Made by a program: the position numbers and the translations under genes. This document shows positions 8,855 through 15,786 of a stretch of DNA of 44,127 nucleotides, piece by piece. Location: positions 1-44,127 of the forward strand of contig CAKOHV010000015.1 of NCBI GenBank assembly GCA_934086145.1, written 5' to 3'. Numbering within the stretch: position 1 is the stretch's first letter; each line of letters starts with the position of its first letter. The notes under the pieces were generated by a model. It did not search any database, was not told the DNA's origin, and saw nothing but the letters and a program-made list of their open reading frames with translations. The stretch is from an uncultured Bacilli bacterium (GTDB lineage Bacteria; Bacillota_I; Bacilli_A; RF39; UBA660).

Positions 8855-9164
8855 AATAGTGAGAACGATAGTATTTTTTGATTTGCCTAATATTTATATT
8901 AAAGATAAGCGAAATTATCTGAAATTTAGAAAATATTTACTAAATGAAGGATTTATTATGATGCAAGAATCAGTATATTCAAAATTGGTTATGAATTCAC
9001 AGCAATCTAACCTATTGCTTGATAGATTAAGAAAAAATGCACCTAAAAAAGGAGTAATTCAAGTTTTAACAATTACAGAAAAACAATATTCGCAGATTGA
9101 GTACATTATAGGAGAAAGTAGTACTAAGATAATAGATAATGAAGATAGGCTGATTGTTTTATGA
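8844..9164 (+). CDS. cas2: CRISPR-associated protein Cas2
   Basis: Small structural partner of Cas1 in spacer integration, 106 residues. The ferredoxin-like first strand RTIVFFDLP carries the conserved Asp, followed by KFRKYLLNEGFIMMQESVYSKL, which is typical of type II Cas2. The ATG at 8844 is chosen over an in-frame TTG at 8835, because family members start just before the first strand (MRDRIVRTIVFFDLP). This gives an 11-nt overlap with cas1. The stop overlaps the csn2 start as ATGA. Confidence 0.95.
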   Translation: MRDRIVRTIVFFDLPNIYIKDKRNYLKFRKYLLNEGFIMMQESVYSKLVMNSQQSNLLLDRLRKNAPKKGVIQVLTITEKQYSQIEYIIGESSTKIIDNEDRLIVL

Positions 9165-9835
9165 AAATGAAAATAGATTATTTCGATAATGAAGTTAAAT
9201 TTGATAATCAAATTATAAATGTTATTGAGATTGAAAATAGAAAATACTTTTATAGATATGTTAATGATTTGAATGATATTTACAATAATGGTTTTTGCGA
9301 TGATGTAAATTTTTATGAAGAAAATGTCGAAAAAAATATGAATGGTAAAATAAAGGTGGTAATTGATTTCTTTAATTTTCAATTTGATTCTAAAAAGTAT
9401 GTAAATGATATTTCTAAGTATGTCAATGAAAATATCGATGAAGAATCTGTGGATAATTTAAGTAAGTTATATAATAAAATCATAAAAATTTATAGTAAAA
9501 TTTTAAACGAAGTAGAGTTACCTTTGTCTATTGAAAAAGAAATAAGCATTGAAAGTATTACCAAATTTGTGAAAATATCTATTGATGCTAGAAACGAATT
9601 ATTGGATAATTTGTTATTGTTAATAGATTTAGAAAAAGTATTAAAAACTAACAATTTGCTTTTTTTCATAAATTTAAAACAATATTTAACTAACAATGAA
9701 TTGATGGAGTTATATAAATATGCCATTTATAATGAAGTTAACATTATTTTGGTTGACTCTCAAACTTATGGTTGTACATTAAAATACGAAAAGAAACTTA
9801 TTATTGATGAAAACTTAGATGAATTTGTGCTATAA
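9161..9835 (+). CDS. csn2: CRISPR adaptation protein Csn2 (defines subtype II-A)
   Basis: Csn2 forms a toroidal tetramer that slides on double-stranded DNA ends and is needed for spacer acquisition in II-A systems. The 224-residue product has the family layout: a beta-rich start (MKMKIDYFDNEVKF), a long helical middle, and the conserved ending FFINLKQYLTNNELMELYKY followed by VNIILVDS. The size matches the shorter Csn2 families. The ATG overlaps the cas2 stop by 4 nt. Its stop codon lies inside the extended -10 motif that probably drives the CRISPR array. Confidence 0.9.
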   Translation: MKMKIDYFDNEVKFDNQIINVIEIENRKYFYRYVNDLNDIYNNGFCDDVNFYEENVEKNMNGKIKVVIDFFNFQFDSKKYVNDISKYVNENIDEESVDNLSKLYNKIIKIYSKILNEVELPLSIEKEISIESITKFVKISIDARNELLDNLLLLIDLEKVLKTNNLLFFINLKQYLTNNELMELYKYAIYNEVNIILVDSQTYGCTLKYEKKLIIDENLDEFVL

Positions 9836-9836
9836 T
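9828..9836 (+). promoter_or_regulatory. Probable promoter of the pre-crRNA (extended -10)
   Basis: TGCTATAAT overlaps the csn2 stop codon, about 82 nt before the first repeat. Weaker -10-like boxes (TATGAT, TAATAT) lie at 9886-9896 in the leader, so the exact start is uncertain. Confidence 0.5.
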
Positions 9837-9917
9837 ATAGCTAACTGATATAGATAAATATACCATTTATTAAGTATTATTTCTCTATGATAATATGGAC
9901 GAGATTTTAGATTTGAG
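9837..9917 (+). promoter_or_regulatory. CRISPR leader ending in the II-A anchor ATTTGAG
   Basis: The seven bases before the first repeat are ATTTGAG (9911-9917). This matches the leader-anchoring sequence known from streptococcal II-A arrays, where it directs integration to the first repeat. The preceding GATTTTAG resembles the start of the repeat. ATACCATTTA at 9860-9869 is an exact 10-nt reverse complement of part of the repeat. Confidence 0.85.
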
Positions 9918-11602
9918 GTTTTAGATCTATGTCATGTTAAATGGTATTAAAACATGGTGTTGTATCTACAAACCAAAATAAAAGTTTTAGATCTATGTCA
10001 TGTTAAATGGTATTAAAACTATAGTGTACTGGCTATATCTACAGGTCGCGTTTTAGATCTATGTCATGTTAAATGGTATTAAAACATGATGAGATAGAAG
10101 AAGACAATGTAAGCAGTTTTAGATCTATGTCATGTTAAATGGTATTAAAACTTTGCCATAAATTCGATCATCATTATCAATGTTTTAGATCTATGTCATG
10201 TTAAATGGTATTAAAACTCATCACCTTTCTTTTTTAAAAATAATAAGTTTTAGATCTATGTCATGTTAAATGGTATTAAAACAGTTAAAGTTGCAAAAAG
10301 ACCTATTGGAAAGTTTTAGATCTATGTCATGTTAAATGGTATTAAAACGTTAGAAGATTATGATGACTATTTTGTTTAGTTTTAGATCTATGTCATGTTA
10401 AATGGTATTAAAACACGAGCATACTCTTCTACCATTGATATAGTGTTTTAGATCTATGTCATGTTAAATGGTATTAAAACATTTTTAAATGTTTGATATT
10501 CACTATTATAGTTTTAGATCTATGTCATGTTAAATGGTATTAAAACGTTGATGCTTGAAACTATAAAACAATGGTAGTTTTAGATCTATGTCATGTTAAA
10601 TGGTATTAAAACATAAAAATAACCCTAAAGATAAAATATATTGTTTTAGATCTATGTCATGTTAAATGGTATTAAAACTGTTTTCCGTTATCGTCAATTA
10701 GTCCTTTTGTTTTAGATCTATGTCATGTTAAATGGTATTAAAACACATATACAGCATTTATATATTTTAGGTATGTTTTAGATCTATGTCATGTTAAATG
10801 GTATTAAAACACTTATTTCTAGTCTACGTTTGTCAAGTATGTTTTAGATCTATGTCATGTTAAATGGTATTAAAACGTATTGGGTTACCACTACCTCCTA
10901 CTTTATGTTTTAGATCTATGTCATGTTAAATGGTATTAAAACTCATAGACTAAAAAATAGTACTGGAGTATGGTTTTAGATCTATGTCATGTTAAATGGT
11001 ATTAAAACTAATGTTTATGAAAAAAGAGGAAACTTTAAGTTTTAGATCTATGTCATGTTAAATGGTATTAAAACTAAAGGTATAAAGACCTTTATTGTAT
11101 TGATGTTTTAGATCTATGTCATGTTAAATGGTATTAAAACAGATTTATTAGCTATATCACTACTAGGAGTGTTTTAGATCTATGTCATGTTAAATGGTAT
11201 TAAAACACAAACTGATTATATAAATATATCAAGCTGGTTTTAGATCTATGTCATGTTAAATGGTATTAAAACTAAAGCATTATTAAGTACAACTGCTAAT
11301 GAGTTTTAGATCTATGTCATGTTAAATGGTATTAAAACTAAACATTCCTGTTCCATAATCCATTGTAAGTTTTAGATCTATGTCATGTTAAATGGTATTA
11401 AAACTACAAAATTGTGATCATAAATTAAATGATAGTTTTAGATCTATGTCATGTTAAATGGTATTAAAACAGATTTATTAGCTATATCACTACTAGGAGT
11501 GTTTTAGATCTATGTCATGTTAAATGGTATTAAAACAGTACATGCTATCCCTAAAATTCCATCTTCGTTTTAGATCTATGTCATCTTAAATGGTGTTAAA
11601 GT
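9918..11602 (+). CRISPR. CRISPR array, 26 repeats and 25 spacers
   Basis: The 36-nt repeat begins GTTTTAGATCTATGTCATG and ends TTAAATGGTATTAAAAC. Copies start at 9918, 9984, 10050, 10116, 10182 and 10247, then every 66 nt from 10313 to 11567. Spacers are 30 nt, except the fifth (10218-10246), which is 29 nt. The first 25 repeats look identical. The last (11567-11602) differs at positions 19 (G to C), 29 (A to G), 35 and 36, marking the leader-distal end. Spacer 19 (11141-11170) and spacer 24 (11471-11500) are the same sequence. The orientation (leader after csn2, repeat 5' end GTTTTAGA, antisense tracrRNA) makes + the crRNA strand. Confidence 0.99.
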
Positions 11603-11807
11603 GATGGGACATTAGATGGGATTGGTGTAGAGATGGTGTATTTAATAATTATATACGTATTTTTAAAAGCACTCTGGAAGGGCTATTATAAACAATAAGT
11701 AATAGCTTTATTTTAAAATGTCTTAAAGTACTTGTAGCTACCAAGTAGATGATTATAAAAAATATGATGAACTACAAGATCAAGTAGATAATTTAGATAC
11801 ATTAAGA
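11603..11807. other. Gap after the array with a decayed 5' gene end
   Basis: No intact gene. From 11727 a reading frame continues directly into the gene at 11808, encoding STCSYQVDDYKKYDELQDQ and more, but it has no ATG and sits behind stops at 11703-11705 and 11724-11726. STCS resembles a lipobox cysteine, suggesting the lost start of a lipoprotein. The 120 bases next to the last repeat hold nothing I can name. Confidence 0.5.
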
Positions 11808-12578
11808 TTGGATGAAGTGAAAAAACTAGCAAACGAATTTTTAAATAAATATTTTACAATAAATGATATTTTTTCAATTACTGAAAAGGAACTTCAAGAA
11901 AAAAGTGGCTTTATTTATAGCGCTACAAATGCTAAGGAAGTTTATGATAATATAAATTCTTTATTAATTAAGAAAAATCCTATTGATTTGGATATTCATT
12001 TAGTTGGTGGTCATGCTATGACTGGGCAAATTTCAAAACCACTAATAATTAGTTATGATTCTTTAAATGAATCTAATAGAAAAGTTTATTTTTCACATAT
12101 AGATATTGGTTCACAATTAAATTTATTGTCTGTGGGAACTTTAGTACATGAAATTGCACATGCTGAACAAGAGCAAAATATTGGCTATAGTGCCGATTAT
12201 TTACATAAAGAAATTATTAGTATTTTCTTAGAAAAAGTAGTTGCTTACGAGTTAGATGAAAGTGGTAGAATTTTGGAACTTAGTGAAAGAGTTGGAAATT
12301 TAGATTTATATTTTCGCTTTGCTGAAATGCAAACTAAAGCTTCTAGTTTAGCAAATGATCGCAAATTTGAAAATTTATTATATATAAAATCTATTTTATT
12401 TGCTGAAAAATTATTTGATATGTATGTTACAGAAAGAAAGCAAAAGTATAGAGATAGATATTTTAGTGATATTCAAAAAGTTTTTGATGGTAAAGAAACA
12501 GTGGAATACTTTTTTAGACAAAGAGGTATTACATTAAATAATAGCCAAGATATATCTTTATTACAAAGACATTTTTAG
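11808..12578 (+). CDS. HEIAH-motif putative zinc-protease-like protein, probably 5'-truncated
   Basis: The product (256 residues from a TTG) has TLVHEIAHAEQEQ near residues 110-122, the HExxH signature of zinc metallopeptidases. I cannot place it in a named family, and the third ligand is not obvious, though Glu residues follow in the next helices. The TTG at 11808 has no ribosome binding site. The same frame is open back to 11727 with coding-like, coiled-coil-prone sequence, then blocked by stops. The likeliest reading is a gene whose start, perhaps a lipoprotein signal, was lost when sequence next to the CRISPR array changed. It may be a pseudogene or be expressed from a weak start. A good terminator follows. 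Confidence 0.6.
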   Translation: MDEVKKLANEFLNKYFTINDIFSITEKELQEKSGFIYSATNAKEVYDNINSLLIKKNPIDLDIHLVGGHAMTGQISKPLIISYDSLNESNRKVYFSHIDIGSQLNLLSVGTLVHEIAHAEQEQNIGYSADYLHKEIISIFLEKVVAYELDESGRILELSERVGNLDLYFRFAEMQTKASSLANDRKFENLLYIKSILFAEKLFDMYVTERKQKYRDRYFSDIQKVFDGKETVEYFFRQRGITLNNSQDISLLQRHF

Positions 12579-12587
12579 TAAGTAGGA

Positions 12588-12611
12588 GTTAATAGAAATA
12601 TTAACTTTTTT
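12588..12611 (+). terminator. Intrinsic terminator
   Basis: GTTAATA, loop GAAA, TATTAAC and six T, 10 nt after the stop of the HEIAH protein gene. Confidence 0.8.
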
Positions 12612-12677
12612 AATGTCGTAATTAATTTAATATTTACTTATTTTATAGTACAATGTTTAAAAAGCTAGAGGTGAAAT

Positions 12678-14018
12678 ATGAAAATATTATTGTTTACACA
12701 TAGTCAAGATATAGATGGCTTGGGATGTTGCTTTTTAGCAAAGCAGGCCTTTAATAATGTAGAATGTGAGTTATGTAAAACTTTTGAAATTACTGATAAG
12801 GTAAAAATGTATATTGAAAATAAAAAGATTTATGAATTTGATAAAGTTTTTGTTACTGATTTATGTATTAAAGAACCTTTATTATCTTTAATAAATCGTG
12901 ATGAAATATTAAAAAAGAAATTGCTAGTAATAGATCATCATAAATCAGAAATTGATGAAGGAAATAATAAGTATGATTTTGTTAATATTGTTGTAGAAAA
13001 AGATGGTAAGAAAGTTTCAGGAACAAGTTTGTTCTATGAATATTTATTAAAAAATAATTATCTAGATGAGTCATTAGTACTTAACCAATTTGTCGAATTG
13101 ACAAGGTCGTATGATGTGTGGGATTGGCAGAACAAAGGCTCTGGTACGGCTCGTTATTTACATATTATTTTTGAAATTCAAGGTTATAAAAAGTATTTAA
13201 AAATGATAAATCGAATGGTAAATGTGGATAGAAAAATAGAGTTTATGTCTTCTGAAATGGATGTTATTACCGAGTTTGATGAGAGGCTAGCGCAAGATAT
13301 TAAGAATATTTTAAGTAAAATGATAGTTAAAGAATTGTTAATTGACAATATTTTATATAAAGTTGGCTATGTAAAGTGTCCTTATTGTTATCGTAATGAT
13401 ATAAGTGAATACGTTAAGAGAGATAATGTTTATAATATTGATTTGGTAGGAATGGTAATGACGGATATGGAAACGGTTTCTTATCGAATTGTGAAGGACG
13501 TTGATGCTTCTAAGGTGGCGGTTTATTTTGATGGTAAGGGACATAAAGCAGCAGCAACTAATTTACAGAGTAATGAAAAATTCAAAAAAATTTTAGAAGA
13601 AATCATGATGGAAAAGAAAAAAATGACGGTAAGGGTTGTCGCTGCTTTGATTGCTTTAGATAATAAGTATTTAATTGCTAAAAGGTCAACGGGGAAAAAA
13701 GAATCTTTAGGAAAATGGGAATTTCCAGGTGGTAAAGTGGCATATAACGAGGATGATTGGCAAGCTATTTCTCGAGAAATAAAAGAAGAGTTAAGTATAA
13801 AAATTAAACCAAGTAAGTTATTAGGAACTGATATACATGAATATTCTGATCGAATTATTGAACTTAATTTATATGAGTGTCATTATTTAGATGGGGATAT
13901 TGTTTTGCGTGAGCATTCAGAATATAGATGGGTTTTGATGAAAGATTTATTGAAGTATGATTTATGTGCAGGAGATAAGAAAATTGCACAAGAATTAATA
14001 AATAAAATTAATAATTAA
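12678..14018 (+). CDS. DHH-family phosphoesterase fused to a Nudix hydrolase
   Basis: Two enzymes in one 446-residue chain. Residues 1 to about 305 are a DHH/DHHA1 phosphoesterase. Motif I is THSQDIDGLGC (7-17), the DHH motif is VIDHHKSE (about 84-91), and the glycine-rich DHHA1 end GKGHKAAATNL is near 288. It is closest in style to NrnB-type oligoribonucleases that degrade short RNA or cyclic-dinucleotide products. From about 314 a MutT-like domain begins (TVRVVAALIALDNKYLIAKR) with a complete Nudix box: GGKVAYNE, then RE and KEEL in the G-x5-E-x7-RE-x2-EE pattern. Both active sites look intact. The in-frame join (EEIMMEKKKMTVRVV) contains ATGs that could allow internal initiation. Substrates are inferred from family only. 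Confidence 0.88.
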   Translation: MKILLFTHSQDIDGLGCCFLAKQAFNNVECELCKTFEITDKVKMYIENKKIYEFDKVFVTDLCIKEPLLSLINRDEILKKKLLVIDHHKSEIDEGNNKYDFVNIVVEKDGKKVSGTSLFYEYLLKNNYLDESLVLNQFVELTRSYDVWDWQNKGSGTARYLHIIFEIQGYKKYLKMINRMVNVDRKIEFMSSEMDVITEFDERLAQDIKNILSKMIVKELLIDNILYKVGYVKCPYCYRNDISEYVKRDNVYNIDLVGMVMTDMETVSYRIVKDVDASKVAVYFDGKGHKAAATNLQSNEKFKKILEEIMMEKKKMTVRVVAALIALDNKYLIAKRSTGKKESLGKWEFPGGKVAYNEDDWQAISREIKEELSIKIKPSKLLGTDIHEYSDRIIELNLYECHYLDGDIVLREHSEYRWVLMKDLLKYDLCAGDKKIAQELINKINN

Positions 14019-14023
14019 TTTTG

Positions 14024-14052
14024 TTGCGAATAATAAAAAATAATGCTATTAT
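14024..14052 (+). promoter_or_regulatory. Promoter-like sequence ahead of the dNMP-kinase-like gene
   Basis: TTGCGA (14024-14029), 17 nt, then TATTAT (14047-14052) with an upstream TG. Transcription from about 14059 would run straight into the hairpin at 14074-14108. Confidence 0.5.
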
Positions 14053-14073
14053 TTGGTTAGTTATTTGAAAAAA

Positions 14074-14108
14074 GGTCATTGTAGAGTTGAACTATGATGG
14101 CTTTTTTT
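14074..14108 (+). terminator. Hairpin with T-run (terminator or leader attenuator)
   Basis: GGTCATTGTAG pairs with CTATGATGGC (three G-U pairs) across the loop AGTTGAA, followed by seven T. It lies 56 nt after the DHH-Nudix stop and 24 nt before the next gene. Confidence 0.7.
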
Positions 14109-14131
14109 CTTTGAAAAAGGATGTGAAGTAA

Positions 14132-14716
14132 ATGAAAATAATATTATTAGGTGGAAAAGCTAATAGTGGAAAGGATTCAACAGCTGAATATATTGATGAA
14201 TATTATCGAAGTAGAGGATTAGATGTTGTTAATATTCAAATTGCTTATTATATAAAAATGTATGCTAAGCAAATCGCTCATTGGGATGGAGATAATGAAA
14301 CAAAACCTCGTCAATTGTTGCAAGATTTAGGGACAGAGTTAATAAGAAAACAAATTGATGAATATTTTTTTATAAAAAGAATTTTACAAGATATTGATAT
14401 TTATTCGCGATATTTTGATGTTATTACAATTAGTGATGGTCGTTTACCAGAAGAGTTTGCTTCGATTAAAGTTGCATATCCTGAAACGGTTACGGTTCAT
14501 GTAACAAGACCTAATTATAATTCTCGTTTATCAAAGAAACAAAAGGAACATGTTACGGAGTCTTTGGTAGATGATATTGAGTATGATTATGATATTGTAA
14601 ATGATGGAACATTGGATGATTTACAGAAAAAAGCTATTGAATTAGTTCAAATGATTGAAAAAGAAACTAAGTTTGAAAGACATGTTGTTAAAAGACCGGT
14701 TGTTAAAGAAAATTAA
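14132..14716 (+). CDS. P-loop nucleotide kinase, dNMP-kinase-like
   Basis: The 194 residues start with a Walker A loop LLGGKANSGKDSTAEY (5-20), followed by a helical lid region (KPRQLLQDLGTELIRKQ). TISDGRLPEEF near 107-117 looks like the Asp-x-Arg nucleotide-binding segment, and VHVTRP near 128 is a typical beta strand after the core. This pattern resembles phage-type deoxynucleoside monophosphate kinases and the wider adenylate-kinase fold; phosphate transfer from ATP to a (d)NMP is inferred. AAGGATGTGAAG before the ATG supplies a ribosome binding site. It sits between a Nudix fusion and mtnN, a nucleotide-metabolism setting. Confidence 0.7.
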   Translation: MKIILLGGKANSGKDSTAEYIDEYYRSRGLDVVNIQIAYYIKMYAKQIAHWDGDNETKPRQLLQDLGTELIRKQIDEYFFIKRILQDIDIYSRYFDVITISDGRLPEEFASIKVAYPETVTVHVTRPNYNSRLSKKQKEHVTESLVDDIEYDYDIVNDGTLDDLQKKAIELVQMIEKETKFERHVVKRPVVKEN

Positions 14717-14754
14717 ATAAGGTATGTTGATAATAATTTTATAGGTGGTTTGAA

Positions 14755-15450
14755 TTGAAAAGAGTTGGAATTATTTTTGCAATGATTGAGGAGTTAGAGG
14801 CGTTTAAGAGTTATTTGAATTTTGAAAAAGAATATACAATTTTTGAATTGACTTTTTATGAAGGAACTCTTCATGGGATACATTGTATTTTAGTTGAAAG
14901 TGGCGTTGGTAAGGTTAATGCTGCTCGTACAACGCAAATTTTAATTGATAATTATAAAGTTGATTATATATTTAATATTGGTGTTGCTGGGGGCATTAGT
15001 GAAAAATTAGCAGTTGGAGATATTGTTATTGGTGAAAAATTAGTTCAACATGATTTTGATATTACAGCTTTTAATCATGAAAAAGGTTATGTTCCTAAGG
15101 TAGGAAAGTTTGTTGATGCGGATACTTATTTGTTAACAATAGCTGATGCCGTAATTAAGAAGATGCCTGAAGTTACAGGACTTAGAGGAATAATTGCTTC
15201 AGGAGATATTTTTTGTACAGAAACTAAGATGAGTTCTAAAATAGCGCAAAAGTTTAATGCTTTATGTGTTGAAATGGAAGGAGCAAGTATTGCGCAAGTT
15301 TGCTATTTATCACACGTCCCATTTTTAATTATAAGAAGTATATCAGATGTTCCTAATAATGATAATGTTGTGACATATGAAGAATTTTATCAAAAAAGTT
15401 GTGATGTTGTAGCTCATTTTATGGATAATGTATTGAAGGAATTAAAATAA
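14755..15450 (+). CDS. mtnN: 5'-methylthioadenosine/S-adenosylhomocysteine nucleosidase
   Basis: Hydrolyses MTA and SAH to adenine and the ribosyl thioether, clearing by-products of SAM use and feeding methionine salvage and the activated methyl cycle. The 231-residue length matches the family. Visible motifs are the opening RVGIIFAMIEE, phosphate/ribose-site segments VESGVGKVNAA and NIGVAGG, the nucleoside-binding VEMEGAS (about 173-179), and RSISD with the catalytic Asp (about 196-200). The start is TTG at 14755 behind TAGGTGGT; the first internal ATG would remove the first strand and glycine-rich turn, so TTG is preferred. Confidence 0.95.
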   Translation: MKRVGIIFAMIEELEAFKSYLNFEKEYTIFELTFYEGTLHGIHCILVESGVGKVNAARTTQILIDNYKVDYIFNIGVAGGISEKLAVGDIVIGEKLVQHDFDITAFNHEKGYVPKVGKFVDADTYLLTIADAVIKKMPEVTGLRGIIASGDIFCTETKMSSKIAQKFNALCVEMEGASIAQVCYLSHVPFLIIRSISDVPNNDNVVTYEEFYQKSCDVVAHFMDNVLKELK

Positions 15451-15472
15451 TTTTAAAAAATGAATTTTGTAT

Positions 15473-15501
15473 TTGACTTTGAGAATAATAAGTCTTAAAA
15501 T
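15473..15501 (+). promoter_or_regulatory. Promoter of the aspS T-box leader
   Basis: TTGACT (15473-15478), a 17-nt spacer, then TAAAAT (15496-15501). Transcription would start near 15508 and include the whole T-box. Confidence 0.75.
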
Positions 15502-15507
15502 AGGTTT

Positions 15508-15733
15508 ATCAATGTTGATTAAGAGGAGTACTGTGTTCAGAATTTTAGAGAGTTAACGTTTGGTGAAAGTTAATAATGATGGATATGGGAAGACACTTAT
15601 GAGTTGGTTAGAGAATACATATCTAATCCGGTTAAATGCCGTTATTAATTAAAGAGATTAGTTTTACTAATAAATTGGGTGGTACCGCGGATTAACAGTT
15701 ATTCGTCCCTTGAGGGATGATAACTGTTTTTTT
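15508..15733 (+). promoter_or_regulatory. T-box riboswitch, Asp specifier (GAC)
   Basis: The T-box sequence GGGTGGTACCGCGG is at 15677-15690. The leader has the usual AGAGAG and GGTGAAAG stem I elements and GGGAAGACACTTATGAG, whose GAC at 15592-15594 fits the specifier position and reads Asp. The terminator hairpin AACAGTTAT...ATAACTGTT with a T-run spans 15694-15733. Uncharged tRNA-Asp would pair with GAC and with the T-box bulge, stabilise the antiterminator and switch aspS on. This element fills most of the 336-nt gap before aspS. Confidence 0.94.
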
Positions 15734-15786
15734 AGTTGATAGTGATGATATTAGAAGCTATTAAAATATTATGAAAGAGGGATATT

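Noticed and set aside
9954..11566. Self-targeting spacer
   Set aside because: No spacer was seen to match the rest of this window by eye; the whole genome cannot be checked here.
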